Origin: an uncultured Bacilli bacterium
GTDB taxonomy: Bacteria > Bacillota_I > Bacilli_A > RF39 > UBA660
Reading direction: 5' to 3'
Length of the DNA: 64,000 bases
Assembly (NCBI GenBank): GCA_934100165.1
Contig: CAKOPN010000002.1
Coordinates: 124,001-188,000, forward strand
Below are positions 41,805 through 49,949 of the stretch, piece by piece (within the stretch, counting starts at the first letter, position 1; the number at the start of each line of letters is the position of its first letter). The notes beneath the pieces are model-generated. The model worked only from the letters and a program-made list of their open reading frames with translations, was not told the origin of the DNA and searched no databases. The translations under genes were made by a program, and so were the position numbers.

Positions 41805-43466
41805 GTGGTTATGGAAAATGATAATGAAAAAAAGTTAGAAAAGCAACCAGAAGAAGTTTCTAAGAGTGAAGAAGTGATTATTATTGAAAAGAAGAATGAT
41901 AATAAGTTAAAAGTTATAATAGCAGTTGCAATAGCACTTTTAATTATAGCTAGTATAATTTGTGCGGTTATTTTCTTCTGTGATGGCAAGTCTAATAACA
42001 ATAGTAACAATAATGGTAATAATTCTAATGAACCTAATCCAAATGAACCTATCAATTATACTTCACCTTATAAGTTAGATGGAAATTCATTAGAAAACTT
42101 TGATTTACAATTTTTAAAACTAGAAAATGAAGAAACAAATAAAATCTACAGTCCACTTTCAGTAAAATATGCATTAAAAATGCTTAGTGACAGCACCAGT
42201 GGAAGTACAAAAAGACAAATAGATGCAGTCTTAGGAAATTATGAAGTAAAAAGATATGCAAATAGTAATAGAATGTCATTCGCAAATATTATGTTTGCTA
42301 AAGATTCTTATAAAAATAGTATTAAAGATGATTATGTTACTAAATTAAGTACATATGATGCGAGTTTAGCATATGACTCATTTGAAACTGCTAGTAAATT
42401 AAATAATGCTGTAAAAGAAAAAACACTTAATAAAGTAAATAATATAATTAGTGATAGTAATGTCAAATCTTATAATTTCGCTCTTGTTAATGCATTAGGA
42501 ATTGATATGAATTGGGTAAAAAGAGTTCAACCTGATGACAATAAGATAGCTCGTGATCTTGCATCACAGGCTTGGGAAGTTGATTTTAAACATGAGAAGT
42601 ATAGTACGAAAGTTCCAGCAATTCATAATGTTCCTACAAAAACAATTAAATTTAACAACAGTGTGGATGTCAAAGTTTTAGAAATGGGTGCAGTTATAAA
42701 TAATTATGATATTATTAGAGATTTAGGTAGAGATAATATATATAAAACAGTAGAGACTGACTATACTAGTTGGTTATCTAAAGTTCATTCTACTGAAACA
42801 GCATTGAATATTCAAAGATTTGTAAATAATTTTGTAGAAGAGCTTAATCAAAATTATGGAAAGTACTCATCATCAACTGACTTTTCAATTTACACAGACA
42901 CTGAAGTTAAGGCTTTCTCTAAAGATTTAGACGTATATAACGGAGTAACACTAGAGTATGTTGGTATAATGCCTATAAATAAAACTTTGAAGGAATTTGT
43001 AGATAACAGTACAGCTGATAGTTTAAATAAAATTATCTCTGGTATGAAAGAGATAAAACCAGCAAACTTTATTCAAGGAAAAATAACTGAAATAAAAGCT
43101 TATATTCCAATATTCAACTTTGATTATCAAATAAACTTGACAGAAGATTTGAAAAAACTTGGTATAGAAAATGTTTTTGATAATACAAAAGCAGAATTGT
43201 CTTCACTTACTTCCAGTGAGAATGCTAGCATTTCTTCTGTAAATCATAAAGCAAGCATTGAATTTTCTAACGAAGGGCTTACCGCACCTATTATAAGTAA
43301 TGATGTTTATCCAATTGATGATGGATTTTTTGGATACGACTATGAATTTGATGTACCAGTTGAAACGATAGATTTAACTTTTGATAAACCATTTATGTTT
43401 CTTATAAGAGATAAAGAAAGTGGAGAAGTATGGTTTGTTGGTACTGTTTATGAGCCAAGTAAATAA
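41805..43466 (+). CDS. Membrane-anchored serpin-family protein
   Basis: The 553-aa protein has an acidic cytoplasmic tail, one membrane helix (about 37-57), an Asn-rich linker and a serpin fold (about 85-553). Markers are IYSPLSVKYALKMLSDSTSGSTKRQID near the start of the fold and the C-terminal FDVPVETIDLTFDKPFMFLIRDKESGEVWFVG (43352 onward), matching the serpin breach/shutter signature. Inhibitory serpins trap proteases through a hinge rich in small residues; here the segment is NEGLTAPIISND, so inhibition is doubtful. The fold also holds a long insertion between standard helices. GTG 41805 fits AGGAAGG; ATG 41811 is an alternative. Confidence 0.83.
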   Translation: MVMENDNEKKLEKQPEEVSKSEEVIIIEKKNDNKLKVIIAVAIALLIIASIICAVIFFCDGKSNNNSNNNGNNSNEPNPNEPINYTSPYKLDGNSLENFDLQFLKLENEETNKIYSPLSVKYALKMLSDSTSGSTKRQIDAVLGNYEVKRYANSNRMSFANIMFAKDSYKNSIKDDYVTKLSTYDASLAYDSFETASKLNNAVKEKTLNKVNNIISDSNVKSYNFALVNALGIDMNWVKRVQPDDNKIARDLASQAWEVDFKHEKYSTKVPAIHNVPTKTIKFNNSVDVKVLEMGAVINNYDIIRDLGRDNIYKTVETDYTSWLSKVHSTETALNIQRFVNNFVEELNQNYGKYSSSTDFSIYTDTEVKAFSKDLDVYNGVTLEYVGIMPINKTLKEFVDNSTADSLNKIISGMKEIKPANFIQGKITEIKAYIPIFNFDYQINLTEDLKKLGIENVFDNTKAELSSLTSSENASISSVNHKASIEFSNEGLTAPIISNDVYPIDDGFFGYDYEFDVPVETIDLTFDKPFMFLIRDKESGEVWFVGTVYEPSK

Positions 43467-43483
43467 AAATCATTCCAATATTT

Positions 43484-43517
43484 AACTGTTGATAAATTTT
43501 TAATCAACAGTTTTTTT
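43484..43517 (+). terminator. Serpin gene terminator
   Basis: AACTGTTGAT / ATCAACAGTT perfect 10-bp stem and seven T. Confidence 0.88.
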
Positions 43518-43624
43518 GTATAACTTACTGGTGTAAGAAAATAATAATTATAAAAAACAATTTAAATATTTTTAAAATAAATGCTAATATATATATTGAT
43601 TTAGTTAAATGATGAGGTGTTAAT

Positions 43625-44015
43625 ATGTTTAATAATACAAATGGTGGTTATGTTTTAGTAGATGGACCAACTTCTAACGGAGATAGTGCTTTGGATTATG
43701 ATGGAGAATTAGTAATTACTAAGGAATGGTATGGCACAAGGTATTAGTGCTTCTTCAAGCCAGTATGGAGTACTAATTAACTTTTCTAAAACTTATAGTT
43801 CTGGTTCAGTGATTAAAATATTAGACTCTAATGATGAAGAAGTAATGAGTTATGAAACAACAAAGAATTTTTCATCAATTGTATATAGTTCTGAAAAACT
43901 TACAAAAGGTAGTTATAAAGTTCAAGTAAATGATGAAGATTACACATCTTTTGAAATAGATGATATATCTGTTATAGTAGGAAGAAACGGTTTTAATAAT
44001 AGACCAAGAAGATAA
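43625..44015 (+). pseudogene. Carbohydrate-binding-domain protein remnant, truncated and frameshifted
   Basis: An ATG at 43625 with a good TGAGGTG site opens a 40-codon frame (GGYVLVDGPTSNGDSALDYDG...) that stops at 43747. The +1-shifted frame, from 43731 (MAQGISASSSQYG...), continues the same domain to 44015. Together they match the C-terminal end of carbohydrate-binding-domain proteins (DUF4353-like), where "GALDYDGxxxITGG..." runs into "GMAQGFSxxSTQ" in one frame; about ten codons between the halves are also missing. The long N-terminal part of such proteins is absent. This is most likely a decayed gene; two short translated peptides are possible. Confidence 0.68.
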
Positions 44016-44025
44016 ACATTTGTAA

Positions 44026-44054
44026 TTGATAGCCTCTTTTCATTGTGATATAAT
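44026..44054 (+). promoter_or_regulatory. Phosphoketolase promoter
   Basis: TTGATA (44026-44031), 17 bp, TATAAT (44049-44054) with an extended TGA. One of the best promoters in the window. Confidence 0.8.
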
Positions 44055-44080
44055 TGTTACAGAATAGAAAAGAGGTTAAT

Positions 44081-46396
44081 ATGACAGAGTTAGAGAGAAT
44101 TGATGGATATTTTAGAGCAGTTAATTATATATCAGCATGTCAGCTTTATTTACTTGATAACCCACTTCTTAAAAGACCTTTAAAAGAAAGTGATATTAAG
44201 AAGAAGATTGTAGGACACTGGGGAACTGTTCCTGGTCAAAATTTTATTTATGCGCATTTAAATAGAATTATAAATAAGTATGACTTAAATATGCTTTATA
44301 TTTCTGGACCAGGTCATGGTGGTAATTTTATGATAGCTAACACTTACCTTGAAGGAAGTTATAGTGAGATTTATCCAGAAATTACAATGGATGAAGAAGG
44401 GCTAAAAAAGCTATTTAAAAGATTTTCTTTTCCGGGTGGTGTTCCAAGTCATGTTGCACCAGAGACACCAGGCTCTATTCATGAAGGTGGCGAACTTGGT
44501 TATTCTCTTGCACATGCTTTTGGTGCTGTCCTTGATAACCCTAGTTTAATTGTAGCTTGTGTTGTTGGAGATGGTGAAGCAGAAACTGGACCTTTGGCAA
44601 CTTCTTGGCATGGTAATAAATTTATAAATAAAGACCGTGATGGAGTTGTATTACCAATCCTTCATTTGAATGGTTATAAAATTAGTAATCCAACTGTATT
44701 CTCAAGGATGAGTGATGAAGATTTAGCAAGTTATTTTTATGGATGTGGTTATAAGCCTTATTTAGTAGAAGGCGATAAGCAAATGGATATGCATAAAAAG
44801 ATGATGAAAACTTTAGATACAGTAGTGGAAGAAATAAAGAAAATCAAGGATTCAAATTCAAAAGAGTTACCTAGATGGCCGATGATTATTTTAAGAACTC
44901 CAAAAGGATGGACTGGCCCAAAAGAAGTTGATGGTAAGACTATTGAAGGTTCTTTTAGAGCACATCAAGTTCCTATTTCAATGGAGAAAAAAGAGCATTT
45001 AAAATTACTTGAAAATTGGCTTAGAAGTTATAAACCTGAAGAGCTTTTTGATCAAAATGGTACTTTAAAAGAAGAATATAGAGTGTTTTGTCCAAAAGGT
45101 AATAGAAGAATGGGTGCAAATCCTAATGCTAATGGCGGACTTTTAAGAAAAGGGCTTATTCTTCCAGACTATACTGAATATGGTGTTAAGTTTACTAAGC
45201 CAGGAACTGTTAAAAAACAAGATATGCTTGTACTTAGCAGTTTTGTTCGCGACATATTTAAACTTAATGAAGCAAGTAAAAACTTTAGAATTTTTGGCCC
45301 TGACGAGACTATGTCTAATAGGCTTTACGATGTTTTTGATTATACAAATAGAGCTTGGGAAATGGGAATAAAGAAGAATGATGAGTATCTTGCAAGAGAT
45401 GGTAGAGTTATGGACTCTTACCTTTCTGAACATATGTGTGAAGGAATGCTTGAAGGATATTTACTAACTGGTAGACATGGATTTTTTGCAAGTTATGAAG
45501 CTTTTATTAGAATAGTAGATTCTATGGCTGCACAACATGCTAAGTGGCTTAAAGTTTGTAATGAACTTTCTTGGAGAAAGCCAATATCTTCTCTTAATTT
45601 TGTATTAACTTCTAACGTATGGCAACAAGATCATAATGGATTTACACATCAAGATCCTGGATTCTTAGATCATTTGGCTAATAAAAAAGTTGATGTTGTT
45701 AGAATGTATTTACCACCTGATGCTAACTGTTTGCTATCTTGTTTAGATCACTGTTTAAGAAGTGAAAACTATGTTAACGTAATAGTAGCTTCTAAACATC
45801 CTAGTTTGCAGTGGCTTCCTATGGATATGGCTCGTGAACATTGTGCCAAAGGAATTGGTACTTGGGACTTTGTAAGTAATGATCCTAATCCTGAGATTGT
45901 TATGGCTGCAGCAGGTGATACACCAACATTAGAAATGATAGCAGCAGTTAAAATACTTAAAAGTTATGTGCCAACACTTAGAATAAGATTTATAAATGTT
46001 GTAGATTTAATGAAACTTGATTCTACAACTAAACATCCACATGCTTTATCAGATGGAGCATATGATGGTTTATTTACTTTTGATAAACCAATTATCTTTG
46101 CATATCATGGTTATCCAACTCTTATACATGAGTTAACATATTTTAGGCATAATCGTAATATTCATGTTCATGGTTATAATGAAGAAGGGACCATTACAAC
46201 ACCGTTTGATATGCGTGTAAGAAATAAAATAGATAGATTTAATTTAGTAATTGATGCAGTTAATAATTTGAATCTTGGTATTATTGGAGATGATATTGTT
46301 CGTGATATGAAAGAAAAGTTAGCACTTCATGAACATTATATTGTTGAAAATGGAATAGATATTGAAGAAGTAAGAAATTGGATGTTTAAAGACTAA
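44081..46396 (+). CDS. xfp: Xylulose-5-phosphate/fructose-6-phosphate phosphoketolase
   Basis: The 771-aa thiamine-diphosphate enzyme has WGTVPGQNFIYAHLNR and SGPGHGG (phosphate and ThDP pocket), the ThDP/Mg2+ motif GDGEAETGPLATSW...N, the GWTGPKEVDGKxIEGSFRAHQVP block and QDHNGFTHQDPG. It splits xylulose-5-P (and possibly fructose-6-P) with phosphate to acetyl phosphate plus a sugar phosphate. It is cytoplasmic and supports heterolactic or bifid-shunt-like sugar use. Length is slightly below the usual 790-825 aa. ATG 44081 is chosen because AGAGGT precedes it; an ATG at 44054 lies in the -10 box. It is monocistronic with a strong promoter and terminator. Confidence 0.96.
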   Translation: MTELERIDGYFRAVNYISACQLYLLDNPLLKRPLKESDIKKKIVGHWGTVPGQNFIYAHLNRIINKYDLNMLYISGPGHGGNFMIANTYLEGSYSEIYPEITMDEEGLKKLFKRFSFPGGVPSHVAPETPGSIHEGGELGYSLAHAFGAVLDNPSLIVACVVGDGEAETGPLATSWHGNKFINKDRDGVVLPILHLNGYKISNPTVFSRMSDEDLASYFYGCGYKPYLVEGDKQMDMHKKMMKTLDTVVEEIKKIKDSNSKELPRWPMIILRTPKGWTGPKEVDGKTIEGSFRAHQVPISMEKKEHLKLLENWLRSYKPEELFDQNGTLKEEYRVFCPKGNRRMGANPNANGGLLRKGLILPDYTEYGVKFTKPGTVKKQDMLVLSSFVRDIFKLNEASKNFRIFGPDETMSNRLYDVFDYTNRAWEMGIKKNDEYLARDGRVMDSYLSEHMCEGMLEGYLLTGRHGFFASYEAFIRIVDSMAAQHAKWLKVCNELSWRKPISSLNFVLTSNVWQQDHNGFTHQDPGFLDHLANKKVDVVRMYLPPDANCLLSCLDHCLRSENYVNVIVASKHPSLQWLPMDMAREHCAKGIGTWDFVSNDPNPEIVMAAAGDTPTLEMIAAVKILKSYVPTLRIRFINVVDLMKLDSTTKHPHALSDGAYDGLFTFDKPIIFAYHGYPTLIHELTYFRHNRNIHVHGYNEEGTITTPFDMRVRNKIDRFNLVIDAVNNLNLGIIGDDIVRDMKEKLALHEHYIVENGIDIEEVRNWMFKD

Positions 46397-46415
46397 CAAA
46401 AGTTAGTCTTTTTTT
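46388..46415 (+). terminator. Phosphoketolase terminator
   Basis: AAAGACTAAC-aaa(a)-GTTAGTCTTT and T-run; the stop codon lies in the 5' arm. Confidence 0.88.
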
Positions 46416-46467
46416 CATGCTTTAAACATTGAAGAATAAACAAAGTAAACTCGTTTGGCTACCAAAG

Positions 46468-46507
46468 TAGCGGTTTTAGGGGTGGTAAATTATGCCATTT
46501 TTTTGTT
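46468..46507 (+). other. Unassigned hairpin-rich leader upstream of the 62-aa gene
   Basis: Two hairpins lie in tandem: GCTAC-caaa-GTAGC, then TGGTA-aatta-TGCCA followed by seven T. The second looks like a weak terminator. The surrounding 200 nt have no gene. No riboswitch class is recognised. Confidence 0.35.
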
Positions 46508-46617
46508 AATATGATGTCGTATAGGGTGTTCTGCGAGAAGGAAAGGATGGTGCTTGAAATTAAAACTTGAAATTTTAGGTTAAGCAGTAAAAATATTATA
46601 ATGAGGAGGTGGCTTCA

Positions 46618-46806
46618 ATGTTAAATGAAATGAAAAATATCAAAAAGATCACTTCACTTTCTACGGACATTGTTAATGAAAGAACTAAGATTGTTCATGA
46701 TTTTTCAATGATTGATACTTCAAAATATGATTTCGATGAGGCTGTTGATAAAACGGGTGGCTTACATATTCATAGATTTCAAAGAACAGCGGAAACCAAT
46801 ATTTAA
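46618..46806 (+). CDS. Small protein of unknown function (62 aa)
   Basis: The family is not recognised. The 62-aa protein has a helical, Lys-rich first half (MLNEMKNIKKITSL) and a C-terminal KTGGLHIHRFQRTAETNI with two His; no signal peptide or membrane helix. A near-perfect SD AGGAGGTG (46603-46610) sits 7 nt before ATG 46618, which makes translation likely; GTG 46609 would overlap the SD. It is isolated between two non-coding stretches of about 200 and 285 nt. It could be a small regulator, an antitoxin-like protein or a peptide precursor; nothing decides this. Confidence 0.55.
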   Translation: MLNEMKNIKKITSLSTDIVNERTKIVHDFSMIDTSKYDFDEAVDKTGGLHIHRFQRTAETNI

Positions 46807-47091
46807 CTTTATTGTTATTTATAAGGTATTATTTGAAATATTTATTCAACATAAATAATCTTGGTGTATAATAAATGTAGATTTTTATTTATACAAGAAA
46901 TATTTTTTAACGATGTATCATGATATTTTCAAAATAATACTTTTGAAGTGTAGGTGGTATATGTAGTATTTTAACATGATTTATGTTGTGTTTTTTCCCT
47001 TAATAAGTATTATTTTTAATAATTATAATGAGATTTAAATTCTCTTGATACTTCTATAAAATATTTTTGTTTTATTAGAGTGTGGTGAGTT
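46807..47091. other. AT-rich intergenic region, 285 nt
   Basis: No gene seen. It contains candidate -10 boxes TATAAT at 46867-46872 region and 47024-47029 without convincing -35 partners, and a 7-bp inverted repeat ATTATTT/AAATAAT near 46829-46860 without a T-run. Presumably it holds the XRE gene promoter. Confidence 0.4.
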
Positions 47092-47940
47092 ATGAACGGT
47101 TTTAAAAATAGTATTTATAAGCTTGGGAGAAATATAGCAGAAATTAGAAAAAAGAGGGGCTATACTCAAAAGAGTTTTGGTGAGATTTTAGATGTTAATG
47201 AAAAGACAATTTCAAAGTGGGAAAGGGGAATTACTGCTCCAGATGTTACGTTATTAACTTCAATAGCTGATGTTTTGAATGTAACAGTTGATGAATTGTT
47301 ACGTGGTGAAAAGTTAGATAATGAAGAAAAAGTTATAGAAAATGATAATGTGTTTAATGTCGAGGAGGAAGAAAAAAGTCCAGAGGTAAATGAAAGTTCT
47401 GATCTTAGTGATGTTGGGCTAGAAAAAAGATACCTTGGAGGAGAGGGCATCTCTATATGCGTGGTCGATTTATACACAGGTAATGCTAGAAGAAGAATAC
47501 TAGCAAGTATTTCTATAATTATAGCTATTGTAGTTACTTTTATTTCAGCATTCATGCTTATTAGAAATCATTATGAATGGAAGAAAATAGATATACACGG
47601 TTCTGGAACGTATGATGTCTATGGATATATTTTTAAAAATGATAAGGAATTTCAATTAGTTATAGATAAAATAGTTTATATAACTGATACTCCTGGTGTT
47701 ATAGAAAATCCTGTTACTGGTTATATTAAAGTAAGTCTTTTGTCTGGTCAGCGAGTATTTTATTCTAGAGAATATAATTTGGAAAATGAAATATCTGTTT
47801 ATGATTATTTTTCTGACTTTTCTTTGCTATATGTATCAACAAAAATTATTCCTAAATTAGATGATTTGCATATTAGAATAGAATATCTTGATGATTTTAA
47901 TGAAATTCAGTGTAGTGATATATTTTTTAAGAGGAGTTAA
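47092..47940 (+). CDS. Transmembrane XRE-family transcriptional regulator
   Basis: The 282-aa protein has an N-terminal HTH_XRE domain (about 8-65: NIAEIRKKRGYTQ..., VNEKTISKWERG, LNVTVDELLRGE), an acidic linker, one membrane helix (about 141-163) and a 115-residue extracytoplasmic beta-rich domain with no family I recognise. This is a one-component membrane-bound regulator able to sense an outside or membrane signal and bind DNA inside. The next gene, a secreted protein, begins 8 nt downstream in the same operon and is the obvious candidate partner. GTGGTGAG precedes ATG. Confidence 0.82.
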   Translation: MNGFKNSIYKLGRNIAEIRKKRGYTQKSFGEILDVNEKTISKWERGITAPDVTLLTSIADVLNVTVDELLRGEKLDNEEKVIENDNVFNVEEEEKSPEVNESSDLSDVGLEKRYLGGEGISICVVDLYTGNARRRILASISIIIAIVVTFISAFMLIRNHYEWKKIDIHGSGTYDVYGYIFKNDKEFQLVIDKIVYITDTPGVIENPVTGYIKVSLLSGQRVFYSREYNLENEISVYDYFSDFSLLYVSTKIIPKLDDLHIRIEYLDDFNEIQCSDIFFKRS

Positions 47941-47947
47941 TTTTAAT

Positions 47948-48703
47948 ATGAAAAAAATATTGTATTCTTTGTGTTTTGTGGTTTTGTGCATTCCATACTT
48001 GGTGTTTGCAGATACTGATAAATATAAAGTGGTGTCTGAAACAACAAAGTATTATAAAACTGTGTCGCGTTATAATACTTTGGAACAGTATTCGTTAGCA
48101 AACTCAAATTTATCATCTGTTCAAAGTGAAACTTTTGAAGTATCAAAAGAAGAGTATGATTTAGCAAGTGATAGTGGTTGTTCTATTATGGGTGCAACTA
48201 CTATTGAAACTACTTATAGATATGTGACTTCAACTATTCTTACAAATGGTAGCTATTATAGATACAAAAATTTGGTTGTTTGGAAGTCAATGCCTAGTTT
48301 AAGAAGTTATGATATTATTGGAATTGGGTTTTTACCAACTGTTAAACTTCATGGTAATCCTGTTTTTGAACAAGAATATTGTTCCGGTTCCTCTTGTTAT
48401 ACTTCAACTTCAAGTTATATGCAAACATTTTCAACGGGTGTTGGTGCAACATTTAAGTTGGCTTCCGGTTCACTTTCATCATTAAGAATAAGATTTTATT
48501 TCGATGTAGAAAAAAATACAACCGCCACAATTATTAACCAAAGAGCTTATAGTGATTATTTACATGCTGAAAGTGCTATACTTTTACCAACTGCAATGAG
48601 ATATCAAGTTAATGGTAGTGGGGGAATTATTCCAGATTCTTCAGCCTCTTCTTATTATGAACGTTCTACAGTTGCTGGTGCTACCTGGTCTGGAAGTTGG
48701 TAG
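47948..48703 (+). CDS. Secreted protein of unknown function, paired with the XRE regulator
   Basis: The family is not recognised. The 251-aa protein has a clear signal peptide (MKKILYSLCFVVLCIPYLVFA, cut after Ala21) and no anchor. The mature part is rich in Ser, Thr and Tyr and looks beta-stranded, with three Cys (one near 76 and the pair in YCSGSSCY near 160), and no catalytic motif. ATG 47948 is supported by AAGAGGAG and the signal peptide. Co-transcription with the transmembrane regulator suggests that it is the regulator's ligand, sensor partner or target. Confidence 0.7.
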   Translation: MKKILYSLCFVVLCIPYLVFADTDKYKVVSETTKYYKTVSRYNTLEQYSLANSNLSSVQSETFEVSKEEYDLASDSGCSIMGATTIETTYRYVTSTILTNGSYYRYKNLVVWKSMPSLRSYDIIGIGFLPTVKLHGNPVFEQEYCSGSSCYTSTSSYMQTFSTGVGATFKLASGSLSSLRIRFYFDVEKNTTATIINQRAYSDYLHAESAILLPTAMRYQVNGSGGIIPDSSASSYYERSTVAGATWSGSW

Positions 48704-48712
48704 AAAATATTG

Positions 48713-48732
48713 AAAACTCTTCGGAGTTTTTT
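48713..48732 (+). terminator. Terminator after the secreted-protein gene
   Basis: AAAACTC-ttcg-GAGTTTT with a UUCG tetraloop and six T. Confidence 0.88.
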
Positions 48733-48889
48733 ATTTTGGTTAAATTAACAATTTCATACAAAAACTTGGTGTTAATTTAATTATTTTTTATTCGATATAA
48801 AATTAAATTTTAATATTAAATGATTTTTGTAGAATTTTTAACTTAAATTAGTATAATATTCTTAGTTTATTTTGTTAGGGGGTATTTTT

Positions 48890-49864
48890 ATGTCTGATTT
48901 TAATAAGGTTAGTTTATTTCAAAAACGTAGAATGGCTATCGATGAATTAGCTAATTATTATGCTGAATATCGTAAATATGAATATGATAATGGTAAGAGT
49001 TTAAAAGGAATAGAACTTAGAAAAAAAATGCATTTTTTAATAGAAGGCATTTTAAAGTTGGATCAGTTACTTTCTAAAGAGGATATAATCATATTAAATG
49101 ATAAACATACTGTTGATAATGATACTCCTAAAATCTTTGCTTGCACTCATGTTGGTGGTAACGATGTGCAAAGAGCATTTCAAGTATTAGCTGCTCCAGC
49201 TTATTTGATGTTAGGTGATCCTGGATATATATATCGAATGCCAATATATCAAGCGTTAAAATTAAATGGAGTTATCCCTTTGGAAACAAAAAATCGTGAA
49301 GACCGAAAAATTGCATATAATAGATCTGTTGAATTATTAAACAATAATGGTAATTTACTTATATTTCCAGAAGGAGCTTGGAATGTTTCACCAAATTTAG
49401 TTGTTATGAAACTTTTTTCTGGTGCTGTTAGAATGGCGCAAGAAACTGGTGCAGAAATAGTTCCAATTGCTGTTGAACAATATGATAATAAATTTTATTT
49501 TAATATTGGAGAAAACTATAGTATCCCTAATGATGCTGAATATTCTATTCAAGAATTAACAGATGATTTAAGAGATAAATTATCAACTTTAAAATGGGAG
49601 ATATTTGAATCTCAGCCTCAATTAGTTCGTGATAATGTTCCTAATAATTATTTGGATACTTTTCAAAATGGAATTGTTGAACGTTGTAATTTTGGTTATG
49701 GTTTGACAATTCATGATGCTCTCGATGAATGCTTTCATGATAAAACTATTAATGAACCAGATGAGGTGTTTTCGTTTCTTGATGGTTTGGAACTCGGTAA
49801 AAATAATGCTTTTTTGGCGAAAGATAAAATTAAAACCAAAACCAAAAAATTTATTAACAAATAG
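48890..49864 (+). CDS. PlsC-like acyltransferase
   Basis: The 324-aa protein has the glycerol-phosphate acyltransferase motifs H-x4-D (THVGGND, near 84-89) and FPEG (IFPEGAWN, near 160). Its closest general match is 1-acyl-sn-glycerol-3-phosphate acyltransferase. It lacks the long N-terminal membrane helix of standard PlsC and carries a helical N-terminus of about 75 residues and a C-terminal extension of about 100 residues, so it may act on another acceptor. ATG 48890 follows TAGGGGG. A TATAAT at 48852-48857 may be its -10. An AMP-dependent acyl ligase follows, which hints at a linked activation/transfer pair. Confidence 0.75.
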   Translation: MSDFNKVSLFQKRRMAIDELANYYAEYRKYEYDNGKSLKGIELRKKMHFLIEGILKLDQLLSKEDIIILNDKHTVDNDTPKIFACTHVGGNDVQRAFQVLAAPAYLMLGDPGYIYRMPIYQALKLNGVIPLETKNREDRKIAYNRSVELLNNNGNLLIFPEGAWNVSPNLVVMKLFSGAVRMAQETGAEIVPIAVEQYDNKFYFNIGENYSIPNDAEYSIQELTDDLRDKLSTLKWEIFESQPQLVRDNVPNNYLDTFQNGIVERCNFGYGLTIHDALDECFHDKTINEPDEVFSFLDGLELGKNNAFLAKDKIKTKTKKFINK

Positions 49865-49873
49865 TAATTTTAC

Positions 49874-49905
49874 TTTGACTTTTATAATGCTAGTTTGACT
49901 TTTAT
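49874..49905 (+). repeat. Short direct repeat in the ligase promoter region
   Basis: TTTGACTTTTAT occurs at 49874-49885 and again at 49894-49905, 20 bp apart; the second copy supplies the -35 of the ligase promoter. Confidence 0.55.
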
Positions 49906-49923
49906 TAGGGTCGATGTTATTAT
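49895..49923 (+). promoter_or_regulatory. AMP-dependent ligase promoter
   Basis: TTGACT (49895-49900), 17 bp, TATTAT (49918-49923) with an extended TGT. Confidence 0.65.
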
Positions 49924-49949
49924 ATCATATAACGAGAAGGGGATTTTAT

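Noticed and set aside
43720..43760. Programmed frameshift joining the two halves of the carbohydrate-binding-domain remnant
   Set aside because: No slippery heptamer or downstream structure seen, and about ten codons of the domain are missing, so decay explains it better.
46597..46602. TATAAT immediately before the SD of the 62-aa gene as its promoter
   Set aside because: Transcription would start within or after the SD, leaving no usable ribosome site; it is more likely part of the AT-rich leader.
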